This document shows, piece by piece, positions 25,997 through 34,283 of a stretch of 64,000 bases of DNA. A program made the translations under genes and the position numbers. This stretch comes from CAXXOK01 sp964497495 (GTDB taxonomy: Bacteria; Bacillota; Clostridia; Christensenellales; Aristaeellaceae). Every line of letters begins with the position of its first letter. Within the stretch, counting starts at the first letter, position 1. The stretch is from the NCBI GenBank assembly GCA_964497495.1, contig CAZCCZ010000001.1, positions 62,001 through 126,000 of the forward strand. The letters are read 5' to 3'. The notes below the pieces were generated by a model. The model was not told the DNA's origin. It worked only from the letters and a program-made list of their open reading frames with translations, and did not search any database.

Positions 25997-26839
25997 TCAT
26001 TGTTTCACGGCGCCCGCGAGGCCTTCCACAAAATAGCGCTGGAACACCAGGTAAACGATCATCACCGGCACGATGGCGATCAGCAGGCCCGCGCACAGGC
26101 CGCCGAAATCCGTGCCGTGCTGGCCTACGTACGTCATCAGCCCGCTGGGAACGGTTTTCATCGCCTTGTCCGTAATGATGATGTTGGACAGCAGGAACTC
26201 GTTCCACGTCGCCAAAAAGTCCGTTATCACCAGCGTCGCCGTGGCGGGCTTGGCCAGCGGCAGGATGATGCTGATAAACAGCCTTGTCTTGCTGCATCCG
26301 TCGATGTAGGCGGCCTCGTCCATCTCCTTCGGGATGCCCATGAAGAAGCCGCGGAACACCAGAATGCCGAAGGAAAGGCCGAACCCCACGTATACGTAGA
26401 ACAGGCCGAAGTACGTGTTAAACAGATGCAGGCGGTTATACACGATGCTGATGGGCACCAGCGCGACCTGCATCGGCAGCATCATGCCGATCAGGAAGAA
26501 GATAAACACCGTCGTAGGCCTGCGCATGCGCAGGCGGGTCAGCGCGAAAGCGGCCATCGCCTCCAGCACGATGCCCAGCGGAACCTTCAGCACGCAGACG
26601 AACAGGTCGTTGCGCATATAGCGCAGCATGCCGCCCGTCGTCAGCGCGTCGGTGAAGTTTTTCCACGATATCCGGGCGGGAAACTGAAACAGGCTCAGGC
26701 CGCTGTAAAAATCCTTTTTACTCTTCACAGCCGTGGCCACGAGGGTAAAAATGGGCGTGATCCACATCAGCGCGAGCACGGCCAGCCCCAGCAGCATCAG
26801 CCAGGTTTTGGGCGATTTAAGTTTCATGCTTTTCTCCAT
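25997..26839 (-). CDS. Sugar ABC transporter permease, MalG-like
   Basis: A 280-aa permease with six hydrophobic stretches and the EAA loop DEAAYIDGCSKTRLFISIILPLAKP. GGGGAGG on the minus strand sets ATG 26839. The C-terminus FVEGLAGAVKQ is MalG-like. It lies 15 bases after the MalF-like gene and just before the hydrolase, in one operon with the binding protein at 27846-29114. No ATPase is present in the operon. Confidence 0.92.
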   Translation of the reverse strand: MEKSMKLKSPKTWLMLLGLAVLALMWITPIFTLVATAVKSKKDFYSGLSLFQFPARISWKNFTDALTTGGMLRYMRNDLFVCVLKVPLGIVLEAMAAFALTRLRMRRPTTVFIFFLIGMMLPMQVALVPISIVYNRLHLFNTYFGLFYVYVGFGLSFGILVFRGFFMGIPKEMDEAAYIDGCSKTRLFISIILPLAKPATATLVITDFLATWNEFLLSNIIITDKAMKTVPSGLMTYVGQHGTDFGGLCAGLLIAIVPVMIVYLVFQRYFVEGLAGAVKQ

Positions 26840-26854
26840 GCGAACGCCTCCCCT

Positions 26855-27724
26855 CTACTGGTTGTTTCTGGACGTGAAGCGCACGTAAGGGATGACGATG
26901 AAAGCCATCATCAGCACCATCACGCAGGCGATCGCCGCCCCGTACCCCCAATGGTTATAGTCGAACGTCTGGGAGTACATGTAGGTGGCCAGCACCTGAG
27001 ACGCGTTGTTGGGGCCGCCGTTGGTCAGGCCGAAGATGATGTCATACAGCTTAAGGGCGCTGATCATCAACGTGGAAATGACGATGACGAACGTTTCCCT
27101 GAGCAGGGGGATTTTGATGGACAGGAAACAGCGGAAATCCGACGCCCCGTCGATGCGGGCGGCTTCCAGAACGTCCTCGGGGATGGTTTGAAGCCCTGCC
27201 AGAAACAGGATCATCGGCTGTCCGATGGCCTGCCACTGCGCGGCGATAAAGCAGGCGATCAGCGACATGCCGGCGTCCGACAGCCAGGATTGCTTTATGC
27301 CGAGCCCCAGCGCCTCGAAGCTCTGGTTGATGAAACCGAAAACCGGGTGATAAATCCAGCGCCAGATGAACGCCACGGCGATCATCGACACGACGCTGGG
27401 AAAATAGAAAAGTCCGCGGAGGAACGTGCGACCCGGGAACGAACGGTTCAGCAGCACGGCCAGCAGCAGCGAAATTCCGGTGGTCACCACGAGCGTCAGG
27501 ATCATCCAGATCATCGAGTTCTTGAAAGAAGAGACGAAAATCGAATCGGACAGCAGCGATACGTAATTCTGCAGTCCGCTGAATTGCCAGTTTTGAATTC
27601 CGCTCCCGGAGAAAAGGCTGAGGTACAGGGAGTAAAGCACCGGAAAAATGATTACGGAAAGATAGACGACCGTTGCCGGCAGCAAAAAAAACTTGACGGC
27701 GGTATCCGTTTTGTTCCTGTCCAT
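26855..27724 (-). CDS. Sugar ABC transporter permease, MalF-like
   Basis: A 289-aa permease (UgpA/LacF type, without the MalF N-terminal extension). The EAA motif is LEAARIDGASDFRCFLSIKIPLL, and LTNGGPNNASQVLATYMY is a typical periplasmic loop. It partners the MalG-like protein encoded next. A stem-loop between it and the upstream binding protein gene (27794-27831) probably sets the ratio of binding protein to permease. Confidence 0.92.
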   Translation of the reverse strand: MDRNKTDTAVKFFLLPATVVYLSVIIFPVLYSLYLSLFSGSGIQNWQFSGLQNYVSLLSDSIFVSSFKNSMIWMILTLVVTTGISLLLAVLLNRSFPGRTFLRGLFYFPSVVSMIAVAFIWRWIYHPVFGFINQSFEALGLGIKQSWLSDAGMSLIACFIAAQWQAIGQPMILFLAGLQTIPEDVLEAARIDGASDFRCFLSIKIPLLRETFVIVISTLMISALKLYDIIFGLTNGGPNNASQVLATYMYSQTFDYNHWGYGAAIACVMVLMMAFIVIPYVRFTSRNNQ

Positions 27725-27793
27725 CGCGCGTCACCTCGATCCCATCAATGTCGCCGGATACGGCGGGGTCACCGCGGACCGGTCAAACGAAGT

Positions 27794-27831
27794 CGGCCCT
27801 CCGGCCGGCGCGAACGCTAACCGGAGGGCCG
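27794..27831 (-). repeat. Stem-loop between binding protein and permease genes
   Basis: CGGCCCTCCGG (27794-27804)/CCGGAGGGCCG (27821-27831), an 11-bp perfect stem. No T-run on the minus strand, so it acts as attenuator or mRNA stabiliser rather than full terminator. Confidence 0.6.
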
Positions 27832-27845
27832 CGGATCCCTTGGGG

Positions 27846-29114
27846 TTACTTACCGGTACGGTACGCCTCGGCAGCGGCTTCGATCGCGGCGGCCGCGTCC
27901 GCGGGCGTGGTGGTCCCGGAAGCCAGAGCGTCCTGCATATCGAACAGCACGTCCGCTACGACCGTCGGGAAAGCCTGGTCGGTGATGGTGAAAGCGCCGT
28001 TGGTCTTGGCGTAATCGAAGATCTGGATGGCGTGGGGCTGGGATTCGGGAATCACGGCGTCCTTCAGGGGCAGCGGCAGGTTCAGCATGCTGCCGTTTTC
28101 GCTGGCGGCGCTCTCGTTGGAGAACACGTTGCTGAGGAAGTCGACGGCGGCGTCCAGCTTGGCGTCCGTCAGGTTCTTGTTCAGCTGCACCATCTCGGCG
28201 AAGGCAGAGATACGGCCGGTATCGTTGGGGAACTCGAACATGCCGAAATCATCCACGGAAAGCCCGTCGTTAGCGGCGGTGCGGTCAAACCACTGGCCTT
28301 CCACGTCCATGGCGGCCTGGCCGGTGGCCAGCAGCATCAGGGTATCGTCCGGGCTGTTGGATACGAAGCCTTCGGGGAAGTAGCCCTTCTGGCACCATTC
28401 CTGATACTTCGTCAGCGCCTGAATGACCGCGTCGCAGTTCCAGCTGGTGCTCATGCCCTGCAGCTGATCGTGCAGTTCGGGCCCGGCGTAGTATTCCACC
28501 AGCTGTTCCACGATGCGCATGACATGCCAGCCGTACAGACCGGCGGTGGAGAAAGGCACGACGCCCTTGGCTTTCAGCGTTTCGCAAAGGGTTTCCAGTT
28601 CGGCGAAGGTCGTGGGAACGGTCAGGCCGTTCTGGTCGAACACGGCCTTGTTGAAGTACACGCTCAGCATGCTGATGTTGGTGGGATAGCCGGCCAACTG
28701 GCCGTCCAGCGTGCAAAGCGCCAACGCGCTGGCGCTGATCTTGTCCGCCCAGTTGTGGGCCGCGGCGTACTCGGTAAGGTCATAGGTGCAGCCGTTCTGC
28801 ACGTAATAACCGCCCAGGTTGCCGCCCCAGTTGAACCACATGTCCGGCAGAGTGCCGGAGGAGGCGGCCACCTTAAGCGCCGCTTTGATGTCGTCGGTAG
28901 CGTAATAGGAAACGGTGACCTTCACGTTGGGATGAGCCGCGCAATAGGCGTCCGTCAGGGCCGCGATGGAATCCTGCGTTCCGCTGTGCGCCCAATAGGT
29001 CAGTTCCACCGTATCATCCGCGGCCAGAGCGGCGAAAGACGGTATGCACAGCAGCAGCGCCAGCACCAGAGCAAACCATTTCTTCCCCTGTTTCCAAGTA
29101 ATTCTGTTCTCCAT
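27846..29114 (-). CDS. Sugar ABC transporter substrate-binding protein (family 1)
   Basis: A 422-aa precursor whose signal sequence (about residues 12-31, KWFALVLALLLCIPSFAALA) is preceded by a basic MENRITWKQGKK stretch. The mature protein has ELTYWAHSGTQDSIAALTDAY and the ligand-lobe segments VYFNKAVFDQNGL and AAMDVEGQWFDR common to carbohydrate-binding proteins of this family. It lacks a lipobox. GGGAGGA precedes ATG 29114. It heads the operon binding protein - MalF-like - MalG-like - hydrolase. The natural ligand is probably the glycoside cleaved by the hydrolase. Confidence 0.92.
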   Translation of the reverse strand: MENRITWKQGKKWFALVLALLLCIPSFAALAADDTVELTYWAHSGTQDSIAALTDAYCAAHPNVKVTVSYYATDDIKAALKVAASSGTLPDMWFNWGGNLGGYYVQNGCTYDLTEYAAAHNWADKISASALALCTLDGQLAGYPTNISMLSVYFNKAVFDQNGLTVPTTFAELETLCETLKAKGVVPFSTAGLYGWHVMRIVEQLVEYYAGPELHDQLQGMSTSWNCDAVIQALTKYQEWCQKGYFPEGFVSNSPDDTLMLLATGQAAMDVEGQWFDRTAANDGLSVDDFGMFEFPNDTGRISAFAEMVQLNKNLTDAKLDAAVDFLSNVFSNESAASENGSMLNLPLPLKDAVIPESQPHAIQIFDYAKTNGAFTITDQAFPTVVADVLFDMQDALASGTTTPADAAAAIEAAAEAYRTGK

Positions 29115-29215
29115 GCAGATTTCCTCCCGGTTTTGATATTTTGAACGCTGGGATGCCCCGCGTGTTCTTACCGGCTAAAACCCGTAACCCTCCGCGCGAG
29201 ACACATTCAATTGAG

Positions 29216-29243
29216 ATTATAGCGAAAATTCAGCGTTTGTCAA
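29216..29243 (-). promoter_or_regulatory. Strong promoter of the glycoside uptake operon
   Basis: Read on the minus strand: TTGACA (29243-29238), 16-bp spacer, TATAAT (29221-29216). Both hexamers are consensus. The divergent gap 29115-29502 otherwise holds only AT-rich sequence and the promoter of the transketolase operon. Confidence 0.85.
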
Positions 29244-29430
29244 GCATTATTCCTAAATTATTTATATATGTGTTTTTCCCGCTTGACGTCTTCAGAGTAA
29301 ATCCATAAAGGTAAACCGGCGTTCAGGAAAACGGATGCCTGCGCTGTATCTTCCTTATAATAATGAGTTCTATGCGATCTGCGAAGTTATGTTTTATAAA
29401 CCGCATCACGATATTCTATAATTGTTTGTC

Positions 29431-29469
29431 TAAACGTTTATTGACTTCTATAAACGGTTGTGCTATACT
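29431..29469 (+). promoter_or_regulatory. Promoter and LacI-type operators of the transketolase operon
   Basis: TTGACT (29441-29446), 17-bp spacer, TATACT (29464-29469) with TGc extension. The perfect palindrome TAAACGTTTA (29431-29440) touches the -35, and a related TAAACGGTT lies in the spacer (29451-29459). This fits the AAACGTTT-type operator of LacI-family proteins; the LacI gene at 34284 is the likely regulator. Confidence 0.65.
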
Positions 29470-29502
29470 CCCGGTGCATACACCCGCGGAGGAGGCATAC
29501 CT

Positions 29503-30327
29503 ATGGACGTTGCGGCCCTGGAACAGAAGGCGCGCATGCGCCGCGCGGACGCGGTGACGATGATAACCCGCGCGAACACGGGACACACCGGCGGCGCGAT
29601 GAGCGTGACGGATATCCTGTGCGCGCTGTATTACGACGTAATGAACGTTTCGCCCGAGCGCGCGGACTGGCCGGAACGCGATCGCTTCCTGTTAAGCAAG
29701 GGGCACAGCGTGGAGGCTTATCTGGCGATTCTGGCGGACCGGGGCTTCATCGGCCGGGAAGAGCTTCGCACCTTCTCCCAGGCCGGAAGCCGGTTAATCG
29801 GCCACGCCAGCAACCTTGTCCCGGGCGTGGAAATGTGCTCCGGCGCGCTCGGGCACGGGCTGTCCGTCGGGGTGGGCATGGCGCTTGCCGCCAAACGCAC
29901 GGGCCGCGGCTACCGCACCTTCGTCGTCATGGGGGACGGGGAACTGGCGGAGGGGAGCGTATGGGAGGCCGCCATGGCGGGCGCTGCCCATACGCTTGAT
30001 TCCCTGTGGGCCGTTGTGGACCGGAACGGTTTGCAGATCAGCGGCCCCACCGAGCAGGTGATGCCGCTGGAAAGCCTTGCGGCCAAGTGGACGGCGTTCG
30101 GCTGGGACGTGGCGGAGTGCGACGGTAATAGTATGAGGGAACTGCTTTCTTATTTTCATTCCCAAAGGCCGTCCGGAAAACCTCACTGCCTGTTGGCCCA
30201 TACCGTGAAGGGTAAGGGGTTGCCCTTCGCGGAAAACCGTGCCGAGTGGCACCATAAAGTTCCGACGCGGGAGCAGTTGCTGGACGCCTACCGCGCGTTG
30301 GGCGTGGAAGGGGTGGATTGGGCGTGA
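29503..30327 (+). CDS. Transketolase, N-terminal (TPP-binding) subunit
   Basis: A 274-aa half transketolase. It has the substrate-channel His motif GHTGGAMSV, LSKGHSVEAY, GALGHGLSVGVGMALA, and the thiamine diphosphate motif GDGELAEGS with the terminal N in VVDRNGLQISG. GGAGGAGG precedes ATG 29503. It needs the C-terminal half encoded next (4-base overlap) to form an active enzyme. With the kinase and isomerase downstream, the split enzyme may act on a dedicated ketose phosphate, like AptAB of the D-apiose pathway, rather than serving the general pentose phosphate pathway; that is inference. Confidence 0.9.
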   Translation: MDVAALEQKARMRRADAVTMITRANTGHTGGAMSVTDILCALYYDVMNVSPERADWPERDRFLLSKGHSVEAYLAILADRGFIGREELRTFSQAGSRLIGHASNLVPGVEMCSGALGHGLSVGVGMALAAKRTGRGYRTFVVMGDGELAEGSVWEAAMAGAAHTLDSLWAVVDRNGLQISGPTEQVMPLESLAAKWTAFGWDVAECDGNSMRELLSYFHSQRPSGKPHCLLAHTVKGKGLPFAENRAEWHHKVPTREQLLDAYRALGVEGVDWA

Positions 30328-31241
30328 CGACGGCTCGCGAAGCTTTTACCCGGACGCTCACGGAACTCGCACGCGGGGATTCGACCCTTTTCGCGGTTGC
30401 GACGGACAGCCGCGGCAGCGCGTCCCTTTCCGATTTCGCACAGGAATTGCCGGAACAGTTCGTGGAGTGCGGCATCGCGGAGCAGAACGCCGTGGGCGTC
30501 GCCGCGGGGCTTGCCAACGGCGGCCTGCGGCCCTTCGTATGCGGGCCGGCGTGCTTCTATTCCATGCGCTCCGCCGAGCAGATCAAGGTGGATGTGTGGT
30601 ACAGCCGCACGAACGTGAAGATCGTCGGCGTCAGCGGCGGCGTAAGCTACGGCGCGCTGGGCGCCACGCACCATTCCGCGCAGGACGTTGCGTTGATGCG
30701 CGCGATTCCCGACCTTGAAATCTACCTGCCGTGCGACGCGCGGCAGACCGCCGCGCTGACGCGCTATCTGGCGCGTTCCGCCGCGCCCGCCTACGTGCGC
30801 GTGGGGCGCGGCCCCGTGCCGGACGTATACAGAGAGGACGTGCCCTTCGTCCCCGGCCGGGCGAACCGCCTGCGCGAAGGCGGGCAGGCGGCCGTGATCG
30901 CGTGCGGGGAGCTGGTTTACCCCGCGTTGGCGGCCGCGGATATCCTTTCCCGGGAAAACATAGCCGTAAGCGTGTACGACATGCACACGCTCCGCCCATT
31001 GGACGAGGCCGCCGTTCTGGAGGCGGCCGCCACGGGTTTCGTGGTTACGGCGGAGGAGCACAGCGTTCACGGCGGGTTGGGCGGCGCGGTCGCGGAAGTG
31101 CTGGCGGAGCGCAGGCCCACGCGCATGCGCATTCTCGGCCTTCCGGACGAGAAGCCGTACGCCGGTACGAGCGCAGAGATCATGGCGCACGACCATCTGA
31201 CGACCGAAGGCATCGCGGACGCCGTGCGGCGGGGGCTGTGA
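30324..31241 (+). CDS. Transketolase, C-terminal subunit
   Basis: A 305-aa protein with the pyrimidine-binding domain (VECGIAEQNAVGVAAGLA, containing the Glu that activates the TPP aminopyrimidine) and the C-terminal transketolase domain. GTG 30324 overlaps the stop of the N-terminal subunit and is preferred over a TTG six bases earlier. Other family stretches are HHSAQDVALMRAIPDLEIYLPCDA and EEHSVHGGLGGAVAEVLAE. It also overlaps the kinase start region, so four genes form one coupled operon. Confidence 0.9.
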   Translation: MTTAREAFTRTLTELARGDSTLFAVATDSRGSASLSDFAQELPEQFVECGIAEQNAVGVAAGLANGGLRPFVCGPACFYSMRSAEQIKVDVWYSRTNVKIVGVSGGVSYGALGATHHSAQDVALMRAIPDLEIYLPCDARQTAALTRYLARSAAPAYVRVGRGPVPDVYREDVPFVPGRANRLREGGQAAVIACGELVYPALAAADILSRENIAVSVYDMHTLRPLDEAAVLEAAATGFVVTAEEHSVHGGLGGAVAEVLAERRPTRMRILGLPDEKPYAGTSAEIMAHDHLTTEGIADAVRRGL

Positions 31242-31243
31242 AG

Positions 31244-32728
31244 ATGCAGCGCTACGTCGTAGCCGTAGACCAGTCCACATCGGCAAGCAAGGTATTTCTG
31301 ATCGACGGGAACGGGCAGATCGTACGCCGGTACGCCCGCGTGCACAGGCAAACCTATCCGCGGCCCGGCTATGTGGAGCACGACGCGGAAGAGATATGGC
31401 AAAACGTACGGCTGGGTATCCGAACGGTTTGCGAGGGCCTTGCTCCCGGGCAGGCAGTGGCGCTGGCCATCAGCAACCAGCGGGAAACCACCGTGTTTTG
31501 GGAGCGCGCCACCGGCAGGCCCGCGCACCCGGCCGTCGTCTGGCAGGACGTGCGCGCCGAAGGGCTGTGTGCGGCGCTCGGGGGCAGCGCCCGCGCTGTT
31601 CTGGAAAAAACGGGACTGCGTCTTTCGCCCTATTACCCGGCGGCAAAGGCCGCCTTCGTGTTACGCGAGAACCCCTCCCTCCGCGCGCTCGCGCTCCGGG
31701 GGGAACTGTGCGTCGGCACGATGGACGCGTTTCTGATTTTCCGGCTCACGGAAGGCCGCGTGTTTCGCACGGACGTCAGCAATGCGAGCCGCACGGAACT
31801 GATGGACCTCCGAACGCTGCGTTGGGACGAGGGGCTGCTTTCGCTTTTCGGTATCCCCCGCCGCTGCCTGCCGGATGTCGCCCCCAGCGACGGCGATTTC
31901 GGCCGCACCTCCTGCGAGGACGTCCCCGTCGGCATTCCCGTTACGGGCGTGATGGGAGACAGCCACGCCGCGCTGTTCGGGCAGGGATGCCGGCAGCGGG
32001 GCATGACGAAAGCCACTTACGGCACCGGAAGCAGCGTAATGATGAATGTGGGCGAGACGCCGCCGCCGGTGTCCGCCCGGCTGTCCGCCTCGGTCGGATA
32101 TGCCTTTAGCGGGGAAACGTCTTACGTTCTGGAAGGCAACGTGACCTGTTCGGGCGATACCCTGCGATGGCTGTGCGGCGGGGCGGGGCTTGCGGGCTCG
32201 GTGGAGGAGCTGAACGATCTGGCCGCGGGCGTGGCGGACGCGGGCGGCGTTTACGTGGTGCCCGCGTTTTCAGGCCTCGGAGCTCCCTATTTCGAGGAGA
32301 CGGCGCGCGGCGCGATTTTGGGGCTCGGCCGGGGCGACGTTCGCGCGCATATCGCGCGGGCGGCTCTGGAAAGCATGGCTTATCAGGACGCGGACGTGAT
32401 CGACGTGATGGAAAAAGAATCCGGGATACGGCTTACGGAACTTCGCGCGGACGGCGCGCCCGCGGGCAATCCCCTACTCATGCGCTTTCAGGCCGATTTG
32501 CTGGGCCGCCCGGTTTTGTGCTCGGCGCAAAACGAGCTGAGCGCGCTGGGCGCGGCCTATATGGCGGGTCTGCGCACCGGGCTTTACGCCTCGCCGGAAG
32601 CCGCGGGAGCCGCGAACGGGCCCGGCACGCGCTACGAGCCCACGTTGCCGGAGGCCGAGCGCCTTCGCCTTCTGGAAGGCTGGCGCGATGCGGTGCGTCG
32701 CTGCCTTCCCGCGAAACCGTCGAATTAG
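31244..32728 (+). CDS. FGGY family carbohydrate kinase
   Basis: A 494-aa sugar kinase. The N-terminal ATPase fold starts VVAVDQSTSASKVFLID. NQRET, VVWQD, TGLRLSPYYPAAK and TYGTGSSVMMN are close to glycerol kinase, but the glycerol-binding GDQQAAL is GDSHAAL here, so one ligand residue differs and another polyol or ketose is likely. ATG 31244, eight bases after GGGGG, is chosen over an overlapping GTG 31238. In context it would phosphorylate the ketose made by the isomerase at 32742 before transketolase cleavage. D-apulose, ribulose and erythrulose are candidates. Confidence 0.87.
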   Translation: MQRYVVAVDQSTSASKVFLIDGNGQIVRRYARVHRQTYPRPGYVEHDAEEIWQNVRLGIRTVCEGLAPGQAVALAISNQRETTVFWERATGRPAHPAVVWQDVRAEGLCAALGGSARAVLEKTGLRLSPYYPAAKAAFVLRENPSLRALALRGELCVGTMDAFLIFRLTEGRVFRTDVSNASRTELMDLRTLRWDEGLLSLFGIPRRCLPDVAPSDGDFGRTSCEDVPVGIPVTGVMGDSHAALFGQGCRQRGMTKATYGTGSSVMMNVGETPPPVSARLSASVGYAFSGETSYVLEGNVTCSGDTLRWLCGGAGLAGSVEELNDLAAGVADAGGVYVVPAFSGLGAPYFEETARGAILGLGRGDVRAHIARAALESMAYQDADVIDVMEKESGIRLTELRADGAPAGNPLLMRFQADLLGRPVLCSAQNELSALGAAYMAGLRTGLYASPEAAGAANGPGTRYEPTLPEAERLRLLEGWRDAVRRCLPAKPSN

Positions 32729-32741
32729 AGGAGGAAACGAT

Positions 32742-34139
32742 ATGGCAACTTTCGGCGTCATCATTACGAACCGCGAATTTTTCCCGGATCATCTGGTGCT
32801 CACCGCGCGCGAGAAGCTGCTGGCCGCGCTGGAGCGTTGGGGGCACCGGGTCGTCACGCTTACGGACACCTTCATGGGCGAGACGATGACCCACGACGAG
32901 GCGCTGAAATGCGCCGAGCTGTTCCGTACGCATTCGGGCGAGCTGGACGGCGTCATCGTATGCCTGCCGAATTTCGGAGAGGAGGCCGCCGTGTCCGACG
33001 CAATCCGGTTAAGCGGGCTCGATTGCCCGATTCTTGTCCAGGCCTGCGACGACGATCTGGACACCCTGCAGCTGGAAAACCGGCGCGACGCCTTCTGCGG
33101 CAAACTGAGCCTGTGCAACAACCTGCACCAGTGCGGCATCCCCTATTCGCTGACGAGCCGCCACACCTGCGCCGTGGACGGCGAAGAATTTCACGCGGAC
33201 GTGGAGCGCTTCGCCAAAGTCTGTGCCGTGGTGGGAACGCTGCGCAGGGCACGTATCGCCCAGATCGGCGCGCGCGTAATGCCGTTCCGCACGGTGCGGT
33301 ATTCCGAGAAGCTGTTGCAAAGAAGCGGCATTACCGTGGAAACGGAAGATTTCAGCGAAATACTGGCCGACATCGAAGCCTTGACGGATCAGGAACGGAT
33401 CCGCAATAAGGTCGGGGAGATCCGCGCGTACGGACGGATTGCCGGCGGCACGGCGGACGAAAAGCTCGTCAAGCAAGCAAAACTCTGCATCGTTCTGGAC
33501 GACTGGATGCGCAGGCACCGCTGCGACGCGAGCGCCATCCAGTGCTGGGACAGCGTGGAGGCGAATTACGGCTGCGCGGTATGCCTGGCCATGAGCATGA
33601 TGGGCGAGCGGGGCCTGCCCAGCGCATGCGAGACGGACGTAACGGGCGCGGTAAGCATGCTGGCGCTTTTGCGCGCCGGGGGCGTTCCGCCCATCTATCA
33701 GGACTGGAACAATAACTACGGCGACGCGCCAAACAAATGCGTCAACGTCCATTGCAGCAATTATCCCGCCTGCGCGTTTTCGGAGAAACCGGAAATCGGC
33801 AATCTAGATATCCTCGCGACCACGCTGGGCGCGGAGGTCAGCTTCGGGGCGCTGAAAGGCCGCGTACGGCCCTCGGTCATGACGTACCTGAAAGTATCCA
33901 CCGACGATGCGAACGGAAAGATCAAATGCTATCTCGGCGAAGGCCGCTTCACGGACGACCCGCTGAAAACGTTCGGCGGCGTGGCGGTTTGCGAGGTGCC
34001 GGACCTGAAAGGGCTGATGCGTTATATGACCCGGAACGGGTTCGAGCATCACGTGGCGCTTGCTCAAACCGCGTGCGCCGACGTGCTTGAGGAAGCGCTG
34101 GGGCGTTATCTCGGCTGGGACGTTTACCGCCACGGCTGA
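32742..34139 (+). CDS. L-fucose/L-arabinose isomerase-like protein
   Basis: A 465-aa protein of the FucI/AraA-like superfamily. The N-terminal Rossmann-like half includes GVIITNREFFP and GVIVCLPNFGEEAA. The C-terminal half has CWDSVEANYGCAVCLAMSM and ACETDVTGAVSMLAL, where acidic residues are in the positions of metal ligands, and NVHCSNYPACAF. AGAGGAGGAAAC precedes ATG 32742. It would interconvert an aldose and a ketose that is then phosphorylated by the FGGY kinase. The unusual number of Cys residues (13 or so) is notable. Precise sugar is unknown. Confidence 0.82.
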   Translation: MATFGVIITNREFFPDHLVLTAREKLLAALERWGHRVVTLTDTFMGETMTHDEALKCAELFRTHSGELDGVIVCLPNFGEEAAVSDAIRLSGLDCPILVQACDDDLDTLQLENRRDAFCGKLSLCNNLHQCGIPYSLTSRHTCAVDGEEFHADVERFAKVCAVVGTLRRARIAQIGARVMPFRTVRYSEKLLQRSGITVETEDFSEILADIEALTDQERIRNKVGEIRAYGRIAGGTADEKLVKQAKLCIVLDDWMRRHRCDASAIQCWDSVEANYGCAVCLAMSMMGERGLPSACETDVTGAVSMLALLRAGGVPPIYQDWNNNYGDAPNKCVNVHCSNYPACAFSEKPEIGNLDILATTLGAEVSFGALKGRVRPSVMTYLKVSTDDANGKIKCYLGEGRFTDDPLKTFGGVAVCEVPDLKGLMRYMTRNGFEHHVALAQTACADVLEEALGRYLGWDVYRHG

Positions 34140-34167
34140 GGAAAACGCCGCGAGACGGCATGTTCGC

Positions 34168-34195
34168 TTGATCTTACGGCCGAGTATGGTATAAT
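34168..34195 (+). promoter_or_regulatory. Promoter of the LacI-type regulator gene
   Basis: TTGATC (34168-34173), 16-bp spacer, TATAAT (34190-34195) with TGg extension. A small dyad GGTAaacaTACC follows at 34219-34230 and might serve autoregulation. Confidence 0.7.
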
Positions 34196-34283
34196 GGACT
34201 GAATTATTTATCTTTTTGGTAAACATACCGTCGGCTGCGAATAAACACCGGATTCCGGAACCGTCGATAAAAGGGGTCATAGC

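Noticed and set aside
26000..29144. Two long plus-strand frames (606 and 483 codons)
   Set aside because: Antisense to the sugar permeases and binding protein, no ribosome sites, His/Gln-rich shadow composition.
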